Shown piece after piece: positions 6,493 to 12,947 of a stretch of 12,969 bases of DNA (within the stretch, counting starts at the first letter, position 1; each line of letters starts with the position of its first letter). The notes beneath the pieces are model-generated. The model was not told the origin of the DNA, ran no database searches, and was given only the letters and a program-made list of their open reading frames with translations. The stretch spans positions 1 through 12,969 of the forward strand of contig DATFOC010000045.1 in assembly GCA_035265935.1 (NCBI GenBank). Reading direction: 5' to 3'. The position numbers were made by a program, and so were the translations under genes. Source of the DNA: JACDAN01 sp035265935. GTDB lineage: Bacteria > Actinomycetota > Thermoleophilia > Gaiellales > Gaiellaceae.

Positions 6493-7226
6493 CGGTCGTC
6501 ACCGGCGGCAGCTCGGGGATCGGCGCGGGGGTCGCGAGGCTGCTCGCGGAGAAGGGCTGGCAGTGCGTGCTCGTCGCGCGCAACGAGGAACGGCTCGCCG
6601 CGGTTGCGGCCGAGATCGGCGGCGAGTACGAGGTGTGCGACGTCGGCGACCGGAAGGCCGTCGAAGGGATGGCCACGGAGGTTCGCAAGCGGCATCCAGC
6701 GGTCAAGTTGCTCGTCAACAACGCCGGAATCTCCAGCCGTCGGAAAGGCTTCGTCGAGACGGACCCTGAGTGGATCGAGGAGCTCTTCCGGATCAACCTG
6801 CTGGGTGCAGTGTGGTGCCTCCGTGCGTTCCTGCCGGCGCTGGAGGCAGACAAGCCCTCGCACGTCGTCAACGTCGCGTCGGTCGCAGGGGCGGTCGCAC
6901 TCCCGCCCGGGCTCTACTCGGCGTCGAAGCACGCGCTCGTGGCCTTCTCCCGCTCCCTGGCCGCGTCCTTGCCTGCGCAGGGCGTCCACGTCCACACCGT
7001 CAACCCCGGCTTCGTCGAGACGCCCGGATTTCCGCAACGGGGGAGGCTCGGCAGCCGGCTCCTCGAGCGGACCGTGGTCAGCCCGGAATACGCCGCCCGC
7101 CGGATCGTCTCCGCGGTCGAGCACAACCGGCCCGAGATCTTCGTTCCCAGCTGGTACCGGGTGCCGGCGGTCGCCCAGGCGCTCGCGCCCGGACTGATCA
7201 GCCGCCTGCTGGCGCGCCGCCGGTAA
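6483..7226 (+). CDS. Short-chain dehydrogenase/reductase (SDR), classical type
   Basis: This is an NAD(P)(H)-dependent oxidoreductase of 247 residues. The cofactor motif TGGSSGIG lies at residues 7-14, NNAG at 79-82, catalytic Ser133, and Tyr145-SAS-Lys149 with PG (175-176) after it. Arg33 following the second strand (LVARNEERL) favours NADPH. The substrate cannot be told from sequence. The only sensible start is TTG at 6483, which gives MPVAVVTGG. It lies 10 bp inside the protease gene and has no Shine-Dalgarno, so translation probably depends on coupling to the upstream gene. The frame stays open for about 600 bp farther upstream, but only as a high-GC shadow of the protease. The Ala/Arg-rich C-terminus (LISRLLARRR) may touch membrane; that is a guess. 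Confidence 0.88.
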   Translation: MPVAVVTGGSSGIGAGVARLLAEKGWQCVLVARNEERLAAVAAEIGGEYEVCDVGDRKAVEGMATEVRKRHPAVKLLVNNAGISSRRKGFVETDPEWIEELFRINLLGAVWCLRAFLPALEADKPSHVVNVASVAGAVALPPGLYSASKHALVAFSRSLAASLPAQGVHVHTVNPGFVETPGFPQRGRLGSRLLERTVVSPEYAARRIVSAVEHNRPEIFVPSWYRVPAVAQALAPGLISRLLARRR

Positions 7227-7229
7227 GTT
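7224..7229 (+). promoter_or_regulatory. Putative -10 hexamer for a leaderless thioredoxin-like gene
   Basis: TAAGTT fits TANNNT and ends 6 nt before the GTG at 7236, the same spacing as seen for fabI. The stop codon of the SDR gene (TAA, 7224-7226) forms the first half of the hexamer. No Shine-Dalgarno precedes the GTG. No -35 was found. This would give the two thioredoxin-fold genes their own transcript. Pattern-based inference. Confidence 0.35.
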
Positions 7230-7235
7230 GCATTC

Positions 7236-7538
7236 GTGACCGTCGAGTTCCTCTACTGGGAGGGTTGCCCGTCCCACGAGGAGGCGCGCGAGCTGCTCGA
7301 AGAGGTCCTGCGCGAGCGCAGTCTCGACGCCCAGGTGGAGGTGAGACACGTCGCGACCCGTGAGGAGGCAGCCGAGCTGCGCTTTCCCGGCTCCCCGACC
7401 ATCCGGATCGATGGGCGCGACGTCGATCCGGTGGGCGGCGCCGAGCCCGCCTCGCTCAGTTGCCGGATCTACCACCTGCCCGACGGCCGCGTCTCGCCGA
7501 TCCCGTCCCGCGAACAGCTGGAGGAGGCCCTCGCATGA
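7236..7538 (+). CDS. Thioredoxin-like protein with single N-terminal GCPS motif
   Basis: This small cytoplasmic thioredoxin-fold protein has 100 residues. It opens with strand VEFLYW followed by EGCPSHEEA, with Cys11 at the thioredoxin active-site position and Ser13 in place of a nearby second cysteine. GSPTIRIDG (52-60) holds the cis-proline loop, and Cys76 lies in SCRIY, a second cysteine that could serve as resolving residue. It resembles the family NCBI names DF family (seleno)protein, in which some members have selenocysteine near the first Cys; that link is from memory. The start is GTG with no Shine-Dalgarno. Its stop overlaps the start of the redoxin gene (ATGA), so the two are made together and may share a redox task. 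The partner or substrate is unknown. Confidence 0.8.
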   Translation: MTVEFLYWEGCPSHEEARELLEEVLRERSLDAQVEVRHVATREEAAELRFPGSPTIRIDGRDVDPVGGAEPASLSCRIYHLPDGRVSPIPSREQLEEALA

Positions 7539-8065
7539 GCCTGACCATCGCCACCGAGGCACCGCCGTTCGACCTTCCCGGCGTCGACGGCCGCAACCAC
7601 TCACTCGACGACTACGCCGACGCGCCGATCCTCGCGGTCGTCTGGTCGTGCAACCACTGCCCCTACGTGATCGCGTGGGAGGGGCGCATGAAGGCGCTCC
7701 AGGAGGAGTACGGCGACCGCGGCTTGCGTCTGGTCGCGATCAACTCGAACGACGCCGAGAACTACCCGGCAGACTCGTTCGAGGCGATGAAGAAGCGGGC
7801 GCAGGAGCAGGAGTTCAACTTCGACTACCTCCACGACGCCGACCAGTCCGTCGCACGGCAGTACGGCCCTGAGCGCACACCCGAGGTGTTTCTCTTCGAC
7901 CGAAACCGCCGGCTCGTCTACCACGGCGCGATCGACGACAGCCGCGAGGAGGAAGGCGTGAGCGAACGCTACGTGCGCGACGCGATCGAGGCGCTCCTCG
8001 CCGACCAGGATCCGCCGGTCAGCGAGACGCCGCCGGTGGGCTGCTCGGTCAAGTGGAAGGAGTAA
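7535..8065 (+). CDS. Redoxin / thioredoxin-family protein with CNHC active site
   Basis: This 176-residue AhpC/TSA-redoxin-like thiol oxidoreductase has no signal peptide and so is probably cytoplasmic. The N-terminal APPFDLPGVDG (9-19) is the family's opening strand region. The active site is Cys39-Asn-His-Cys42-Pro-Tyr, and the cis-proline is Pro116 in ERTPEVFLFD. Near the end, VGCSVKWK contains Cys170, which I recall as conserved in this CNHCPYV group. The start ATG at 7535 overlaps the stop of the thioredoxin-like gene and is preceded by GGAGGAGG (7520-7527), an ideal Shine-Dalgarno. Peroxide reduction or disulfide exchange is likely; the exact activity is not known. The gene ends 4 bp from the convergent CCA/poly(A) polymerase gene, with no terminator between. 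Confidence 0.9.
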   Translation: MSLTIATEAPPFDLPGVDGRNHSLDDYADAPILAVVWSCNHCPYVIAWEGRMKALQEEYGDRGLRLVAINSNDAENYPADSFEAMKKRAQEQEFNFDYLHDADQSVARQYGPERTPEVFLFDRNRRLVYHGAIDDSREEEGVSERYVRDAIEALLADQDPPVSETPPVGCSVKWKE

Positions 8066-8069
8066 GGGC

Positions 8070-9089
8070 CTACTCGCCGCGGCGGACGAGCTCCAGCGCC
8101 TCCTCTCGGGTCGAGATCGTCCCGGCGGCGCGCTCCTCTGCGATTCGTTCGAGCCATTCGCCGATCTCGGGCCCGGCGGGGAGCCCGAGCTCGTCCCCGC
8201 GAAGGAGGGGCTCGGCCGGCTCGCTCCTACGCGACTCGACGATCGCGCGCTCCAGCTCTGTGCCGCCACCGGCGAACCGCGCCGCGTCGTCCGCCCACGG
8301 CTCCGTCGCCCGACGGAAGCGGTGGATCGAGCGCGGACTGAGGTCAGGCGGAAGCTCGGCGCGCAGAAGGTTGCCCGCATAGCGTCGCAGCTCGTTCGAG
8401 ACCGGCAGCTGTCCGAGCCGATCGCCGAAGACCGCGACGAGCCGCATGTCGGACGTCGTATCGCCGAGGGACCGAAGCCGCTCGAGTGAGCCTCCGAGCG
8501 GCGCGAGCAGCCCGAGCTCCTCCAGCCGCTCGAAACCGGGTGGGCCGAGACGGACGAGCTCCGCGAGGATGCGCTCGCCGGCCGGCTTCGTGACGAGCCC
8601 CCCGCCCGCCTGGACGAGGCGCTCAGTCTCCGCGTCGAGCCGGAAGCCGAGGTCGTCCTCGAGGCGGACCGCGCGCAGCAGTCGAAGCGGGTCGTCGCGA
8701 AAGACCCCTGGCGCAACCGCGCGAAGCGTCTTGCGGGCGAGGTCGCAGAGGCCGCCAAAGGGATCCAGCGGCTCGCCACCCTCCAGCGGCCGCGCGATCG
8801 CGTTGATCGTGAAGTCGCGGGTGGCGAGGTCCTCGTGGATGCCGTTCGGAAGGGGCGTGAAGTCGACGGTCCGCTCGTCGGAAAGCGCCACGCGCCACGC
8901 TCCGTGGCGCTCGGACAGCGAAAACGGCGCGCCCTCGGAGAGCCGCGCGTAGCGGCGGGCCGCCGTCTCCGGCTCGCGGCAGGCGATGTCGAGGTCGACC
9001 AGGGCCCGGCCGAGCAGCTCGTCGCGCACGGCACCCCCGACGATCCACGCCTCCTCCCCCGCAAGGATCTCTCGAGCGGCTTCAAGCAT
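8070..9089 (-). CDS. CCA-adding enzyme / poly(A) polymerase family nucleotidyltransferase
   Basis: This class II nucleotidyltransferase adds CCA to tRNA 3' ends or A-tails to RNA. The 339-residue product has AWIVGGAVRDELLGR (14-28), metal ligands Asp32 and Asp34 (VDLDIA), a third carboxylate Asp76 (TVDFTP), and RDFTINAIA (91-99). The nucleotide-recognition and helical parts follow: FRDDPLRLLRAVRLEDDLGF (130-149) and KPAGERILAEL (168-178). It is shorter than usual bacterial CCA enzymes and shows no HD phosphohydrolase motif. Whether it is a full CCA enzyme, an A-adding enzyme or a poly(A) polymerase cannot be decided here. The ATG at 9087-9089 is chosen because it overlaps the alr stop by 8 nt and puts the GG-R-D motif at the usual distance. 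It is the last gene of the minus-strand operon. Confidence 0.88.
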   Translation of the reverse strand: MLEAAREILAGEEAWIVGGAVRDELLGRALVDLDIACREPETAARRYARLSEGAPFSLSERHGAWRVALSDERTVDFTPLPNGIHEDLATRDFTINAIARPLEGGEPLDPFGGLCDLARKTLRAVAPGVFRDDPLRLLRAVRLEDDLGFRLDAETERLVQAGGGLVTKPAGERILAELVRLGPPGFERLEELGLLAPLGGSLERLRSLGDTTSDMRLVAVFGDRLGQLPVSNELRRYAGNLLRAELPPDLSPRSIHRFRRATEPWADDAARFAGGGTELERAIVESRRSEPAEPLLRGDELGLPAGPEIGEWLERIAEERAAGTISTREEALELVRRGE

Positions 9090-10101
9090 CCAGCACAGTG
9101 CGTCTCGCGCGGCTCGGGCCGGACTCGATGCGCGACACGATCTCGTAGTTGATCGTCTCCGCCACCCGCGCGTGATCCTCGGCCAGCACGCCGTTGCCGA
9201 TGAGCGTGACCGGCGTGTCGGCAGGGAACCGCTGGTCGAGCCGGACGGCGATCGCATCCATTGAGACGGTCCCGACCACCGAGCAGCGGGCGCCTTCGAC
9301 GACGACCTCCGTCCCCGTCATGTCGCGACGGAACCCGTCCGCGTAGCCGACGGGCACGACGCCGATCCACGTGTCCTCGTCCGCGACGAACCGGCGGCCG
9401 TAGCCCGCGCTCTCCCCTGCGCGCAGCTGCTTAACCTGCGCCAGCCGGCTCTCCCAGCGGAGCGCCGGCTCGAGGCTGTCCTCGGAGGGGTCGCCGCCAA
9501 ACGGCGAGAGCCCGTACAGCGCGATCCCGCACCGCGCGGCGTCGAAGCGAGACTCCGGTAGCCGAAGAGCCGCCGAACTGTTGGCAGCGTGGCGGATTAG
9601 ATGCGTGTGGCCTTTCGTCGCCTCTTCGAACCGCTCGACCTGAGTGCGCGCGAAGTTGGGATCGCTGTCCGCGGTAGCAAGATGCGTCATGAGGCCGACG
9701 ACCTCCGTGGTCGGGTCCGGCAGTTCCGAGAGCCCCCACCGCCCCATCCCGGTGTCGAGCTTGAGGTGAGCCCGAACGCCCTCCGGGACCGGCAGTTCCC
9801 ACACCGCGAGCTCGAGGTCGGCTTCGCGCGCCAGCGAAATCTCCCGACCCACCGACGGGCCCATCACGAGGATGCGCACGCCGGAAAACTCCGCGCGGAG
9901 CTCCAGCCCCTCCGTTACCGTTGCGACACAGAGGGCAGTCGCGCCCTCCGCGAGCACCACGCCGGCGACATCGACGGCCCCGTGGCCGTAGCCGTCCGCC
10001 TTCACGACCGCCCAGAGCGCCGCTCCCTCGAGCACCTCGAGCAGCCGGCGGGCATTCCGCCGGACGGCTCCGAGGTCGATCGTGATCTCCGACCTATGCA
10101 T
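9082..10101 (-). CDS. alr: Alanine racemase
   Basis: This PLP enzyme interconverts L- and D-alanine, supplying D-Ala for peptidoglycan precursors. PLP-binding Lys34 lies in AVVKADGYGHGA. The second catalytic base is Tyr234 in SAGYGRRF. HLKLDTGMGRWG (112-123) gives the lysine that is carbamylated in the family (Lys114) and Arg121. VPVGYADGF (249-257), SMDAIAV (280-286) and INYE (317-320) are also conserved. The length, 339 residues, is a little short for the family (often about 360-390), with a compact N-terminal barrel. The ATG start overlaps the upstream nnrE/nnrD stop by 8 nt, and its own stop overlaps the next gene in the same way, so translation is probably coupled along the operon. Confidence 0.95.
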   Translation of the reverse strand: MHRSEITIDLGAVRRNARRLLEVLEGAALWAVVKADGYGHGAVDVAGVVLAEGATALCVATVTEGLELRAEFSGVRILVMGPSVGREISLAREADLELAVWELPVPEGVRAHLKLDTGMGRWGLSELPDPTTEVVGLMTHLATADSDPNFARTQVERFEEATKGHTHLIRHAANSSAALRLPESRFDAARCGIALYGLSPFGGDPSEDSLEPALRWESRLAQVKQLRAGESAGYGRRFVADEDTWIGVVPVGYADGFRRDMTGTEVVVEGARCSVVGTVSMDAIAVRLDQRFPADTPVTLIGNGVLAEDHARVAETINYEIVSRIESGPSRARRTVLDA

Positions 10102-11401
10102 CCAGTACGCGGGGTAGGGCGTCCAGCAGGTCGCCGGCCATCAGGCCCGACCGGCGCCCCGACGCCGCGACGGCGTCGGTGTGGGCCCGAACCGCCGCGG
10201 CCGCCGCGAGGCGGGGCTCCATCCCCTTGGCGAGGAACGCGGCGACGACGCCGGTGAGCACGTCTCCGGTGCCGGCCGTCGCGAGTGGCGCCGCGCCGCC
10301 CGCAACGAGCGGGCCTTCTTCCGGTGCGCCTACCAGCGTGCCTTCGCCTTTGAGGACGACGACGCATCGAAAGCCGTCCACTGCACGACGCAACGCTTCG
10401 AGGCGATGCTCGTCGACCCAGGAGGCCTCCTCGCCGATGAGCCGTCCCAGCTCGCCGGAGTGGGGTGTGAGCACGGTGGCCGCCTCTCGGTCGAACGGCC
10501 TCAGCTCCCGAAGCCCATCGGCGTCGATCACGGCGGGCAGTTCGGTGTCCCTCAGCAACCGGTGGACCAGATCGTCGCGGCCGGGCCCCAGCCCCGGCCC
10601 GATCGCCAGCGCTCCGGCCCGCCCGGCCGCCTCCATAGCCTCGTCGAGCGGCCGTTTGACGGCCTCGCGCAGCCGAGTCTCGATCACCGGCAGCGACTCG
10701 GGCGGCGCGGCGACCGCCACGTACCCGGCGTCGGCCCGGAACGCCGCCTCCGCTGCCAACGTGACGGCACCGGTCATCCCGGGAGACCCGCCGACGACGA
10801 GCACCGAACCGGCCGTGTACTTCGTGTCGCCGGGAATCCGCCGCGGAACCAGCCGGACGATCTCCGGCAGCACACGCGCAAGCTCGGTCGTCCGGTGCTC
10901 CAGCCCGATGTCCGAGACGACCACCTCACCGGCCCTGAACCTGCCCGGAGCCACCTCGAGCCCGACGTTGCGGCCGTGGAACGTGACGGTCACCTCAGCA
11001 TCGACGGCTTCCCCCGGCACCTCGCCCGTCGAGGCGTCCACCCCAGAGGGGATGTCGACCGCAAGGACCGGGCTTCCAGAGGCATTCATCGCCCGGATCT
11101 GAGCGGCCGCCTCGTCGCGCGGCGGCGGCCGGAAGCCGGTGCCGAACAGCGCGTCGATCACGACGTCGGCCTCGCCAAGCGCACGCTCCTCCCAGCCTGC
11201 GGCGCGAAGGAGCTCGGCTGCGATCCGACCGTCGCCGCCGTTCGCTCCGCCCCCGCAGACCGCCGCGAACGACCGTGCACCGGGGAATCGGCGCAGCACT
11301 TCGTCGGCGACCGCGCCACCGGCCCGTCGCATCAGCTCCTCGACGTCGTGCCCTTGCTCCGCCGCCCGCATCTCCTCGGCGGTGTAGAGGGGCTCAAGCA
11401 T
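10094..11401 (-). CDS. nnrE/nnrD: Bifunctional NAD(P)HX epimerase / ADP-dependent NAD(P)HX dehydratase
   Basis: The product repairs hydrated NAD(P)H: the N-terminal domain epimerises R-NAD(P)HX and the C-terminal domain dehydrates S-NAD(P)HX using ADP. The epimerase half (1-175) shows CGGGANGGDG (49-58), DALFGTG (83-89) and VDIPSGVDASTG (115-126). The dehydratase half (190-435) shows VGGSPGMTGA (203-212), TPHSGELGRL (312-321), LKGEGTLV (350-357) and TAGTGDVLTG (375-384) with catalytic Asp380. The epimerase part looks odd. Only 24 residues separate GGDG from DALFGTG, where E. coli has about 56, and the usual NNGGDG reads ANGGDG. The total of 435 residues is short for the fused protein. The dehydratase is very likely active; epimerase activity is less certain. 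The gene is coupled to acpS and alr by 8-nt overlaps. Confidence 0.92.
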   Translation of the reverse strand: MLEPLYTAEEMRAAEQGHDVEELMRRAGGAVADEVLRRFPGARSFAAVCGGGANGGDGRIAAELLRAAGWEERALGEADVVIDALFGTGFRPPPRDEAAAQIRAMNASGSPVLAVDIPSGVDASTGEVPGEAVDAEVTVTFHGRNVGLEVAPGRFRAGEVVVSDIGLEHRTTELARVLPEIVRLVPRRIPGDTKYTAGSVLVVGGSPGMTGAVTLAAEAAFRADAGYVAVAAPPESLPVIETRLREAVKRPLDEAMEAAGRAGALAIGPGLGPGRDDLVHRLLRDTELPAVIDADGLRELRPFDREAATVLTPHSGELGRLIGEEASWVDEHRLEALRRAVDGFRCVVVLKGEGTLVGAPEEGPLVAGGAAPLATAGTGDVLTGVVAAFLAKGMEPRLAAAAAVRAHTDAVAASGRRSGLMAGDLLDALPRVLDA

Positions 11402-11768
11402 CCGGGTCGGCCACCACGCAGACCGCGCTCGCGAGCTCCCGCGAGTGCGACATCGAGAGGTCGATCGGCCCGGCCTCCACGCGCTCAGCCCACCGCTCGA
11501 CGCGACCCGAGAGCTTCACGGACGGCTTCGGCCTGCCCGCGATCTCGATGTCACGCCAGGCGAAGAGGCGCGCGACGCCGAGCCCGAGCGCCTTCCCGAC
11601 CGCCTCCTTGCCGGCGAAACGGGCGGCGTAGTGCTGCGCCGGGTTCTTGCGAGCGTCACAGTAGGCCTGCTCGGCCGCCGTGAAGCAGCGGTCGCGGAAC
11701 CCGCTGTAGCGCTCCAGAGCCTCGCGGATCCGGCCGATCTCGATCATGTCGACGCCGACCCTGGTCAA
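11394..11768 (-). CDS. acpS: Holo-[acyl-carrier-protein] synthase
   Basis: The product transfers 4'-phosphopantetheine from coenzyme A to the serine of apo-ACP, making the carrier used in fatty-acid synthesis. The 124-residue length is typical. RVGVDMIEIGRI (3-14) holds the metal ligand Asp7, and YAARFAGKEAVGKALG (48-63) holds Glu55, the second ligand. DLSMSHS (103-109) is the conserved C-terminal strand. The start must be TTG (11766-11768), which overlaps the stop of the HAD gene as TTGA. The next in-frame ATG would begin at residue 8 and remove the metal ligand. The frame is open farther upstream only as a shadow of the HAD gene. Position beside nnrE/nnrD and alr is common in actinobacteria. 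Confidence 0.93.
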   Translation of the reverse strand: MTRVGVDMIEIGRIREALERYSGFRDRCFTAAEQAYCDARKNPAQHYAARFAGKEAVGKALGLGVARLFAWRDIEIAGRPKPSVKLSGRVERWAERVEAGPIDLSMSHSRELASAVCVVADPDA

Positions 11769-12538
11769 GCGCTCTCCAGCCAGTCGGGAAAATCCGCGAT
11801 CGAGGAGAGAATGGCGTCCGGCCGCACCGCGCCGCGCTCGACCGCGTCGGGGCGGAATTTGCCCGTGCGGACGAGCGCCGTCTTCAGCCCGTGCTGCTGG
11901 GCCCCGGCGACGTCGGCCTCGATGTCGTCGCCGACCATCCACGTCATCTCCGCGTCAGCATCAAGGGCCTCGAGCGCCGCGGTGAAGTATGGGGCGCTCG
12001 GCTTTCCGACCACCGTCGCCTCCACCTCGGCCGCGTACTCCAGGCCGGCGACGAAGCAGCCGGAGTCGAGGAGCGGCCCGCGCGAGGTCTGCCACCAACG
12101 GTTCTTGTGCAGGCTGTAGAGCTCGGCACCCAGCTCCAGCTCCGCGAAGGCGCGTGCGAGGTTCATGTACGAGAAGACGCGGTTCGTCTCCTCGGTCTCG
12201 TCCGCACCGCCCAGGAGCACCGCGTCGGCGTCCTCGCCCACGAGCTGGACATCTCCCAGGTCCTCGAGCACCGCAGGCATCGTCAGCGCCAGGACGCGCT
12301 TGCCCGCGAGCGCGCGACCGGCCGCGATCCCCGTCGTCTGGAGCTCGTCGTTCTCCAGGTCGAAGCCCATCGACCGCAGCCCTTCGACGAGCGACCGGCT
12401 CGACTGCGTGGTGCTGTTCGTGACGAAGCGGAGGCGATGGCCGTTCTCGCGGAGCTGCCGGACCGCCAGCGGTGCGCCTCGGATCGGCTCGCCGGACACG
12501 TGAAGCACGCCGTCGATGTCCAGGAGAATGGCGGCCAT
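11765..12538 (-). CDS. HAD superfamily phosphatase, class IIA
   Basis: This cytoplasmic haloacid-dehalogenase-fold phosphatase has 257 residues. Motif I is LLDIDG with Asp7 (nucleophile) and Asp9. Motif II is FVTNST with Thr40. The class IIA cap lies between about 75 and 175. Motif III is VVGKPS with Lys179, and motif IV is MVGDDIEAD with Asp204/Asp205. LHKNRWWQTSRGP and the overall plan resemble the LHPP/HDHD2 branch of the family, for which phosphoamino acids or pyrophosphate are known animal substrates; the bacterial substrate is unknown. It is the first gene of the minus-strand operon and runs into acpS through a TTGA overlap. Its ATG (12536-12538) has no Shine-Dalgarno, and TAGACT lies 8 nt upstream, suggesting a leaderless mRNA. 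The start codon shares bases with that of the divergent arfB. Confidence 0.92.
   Translation of the reverse strand: MAAILLDIDGVLHVSGEPIRGAPLAVRQLRENGHRLRFVTNSTTQSSRSLVEGLRSMGFDLENDELQTTGIAAGRALAGKRVLALTMPAVLEDLGDVQLVGEDADAVLLGGADETEETNRVFSYMNLARAFAELELGAELYSLHKNRWWQTSRGPLLDSGCFVAGLEYAAEVEATVVGKPSAPYFTAALEALDADAEMTWMVGDDIEADVAGAQQHGLKTALVRTGKFRPDAVERGAVRPDAILSSIADFPDWLESA
12522..12526 (+). promoter_or_regulatory. Ribosome binding site that fixes the arfB start
   Basis: AGGAG lies 10 nt before the ATG at 12537 and only 1 nt before an ATG at 12528, so 12537 is the better start. The site lies inside the antisense strand of the HAD coding region, so the arfB promoter must also be inside that gene. 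No clear -10 was picked out there. Confidence 0.5.
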
Positions 12539-12947
12539 GGACGGCGAGTCTATTCAGGTGACCAGGACGGTCGCGATCCCCGTGTCGGAGATCGAACTGC
12601 GCTTCTCCCGGTCGAGCGGGCCCGGCGGCCAGCAGGCGCAGAAGTCAGAGACGAGAGTCGAGGCGATCTTCGACGTGGAGGCCTCGTCTGCCCTCGGCCC
12701 CGCGCAGAAGGCGCGCGTGCTCCGCAAGGCGGGGCCGGTGCTCCGTGCGGTCGCTCAGGACGAGCGCAGCCAGCTGCGGAACCGCGAGCTCGCAGTCGAG
12801 CGGCTCGTCGAAGCCCTCCGCGAAGCTCTCCGAGTTCCCCGCCCCCGCCGCAGGACGAAGCCGACCGCCGCCTCGCGGCAGCGCCGCCTCGAGCAGAAGC
12901 GCCGCCGCGGCGAGACGAAACAGCTACGCCGGAAGCCCGAGGACTAG
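12537..12947 (+). CDS. arfB: GGQ-domain peptidyl-tRNA hydrolase, ribosome rescue (ArfB/YaeJ type)
   Basis: The product hydrolyses peptidyl-tRNA on ribosomes stalled without a stop codon, freeing them in the absence of or alongside tmRNA. The 136-residue protein aligns by eye with E. coli ArfB: VTRTVAIPVSEIELRFSRS, then GPGGQ with the catalytic Gly30-Gly31-Gln32. A short helical body follows, and after a linker the strongly basic tail (RPRRRTKPTAASRQRRLEQK) enters the empty mRNA channel in the family. The usual GGQxVNK is GGQQAQK here. The length and lack of codon-recognition domains exclude release factors RF1/RF2. ATG 12537 is preferred on ribosome-binding-site grounds; a GTG at 12558 would give a start seven residues later. 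The gene is divergent from the HAD gene, with the two start codons overlapping. Confidence 0.92.
   Translation: MDGESIQVTRTVAIPVSEIELRFSRSSGPGGQQAQKSETRVEAIFDVEASSALGPAQKARVLRKAGPVLRAVAQDERSQLRNRELAVERLVEALREALRVPRPRRRTKPTAASRQRRLEQKRRRGETKQLRRKPED
12547..12552 (-). promoter_or_regulatory. Putative -10 hexamer for the HAD-acpS-nnr-alr-cca operon
   Basis: Read on the minus strand this is TAGACT (TANNNT), ending 8 nt before the ATG of the HAD gene, which would put the transcript start at or one base from the ATG. It lies inside the coding region of arfB. No -35 is evident. The whole five-gene unit would be driven from here unless internal promoters exist. Confidence 0.35.

Noticed and set aside
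9090..9257. Upstream extension of the CCA/poly(A) polymerase start to 9257
   Set aside because: The added 56 residues are Arg/Ser/Thr-rich and lie inside alr; the ATG at 9087-9089 gives the usual N-terminus.
10181..11683. A 500-codon plus-strand frame over nnrE/nnrD and acpS
   Set aside because: The minus strand carries two well-conserved enzymes here; the plus frame has only low-complexity Arg/Pro/Ala sequence.
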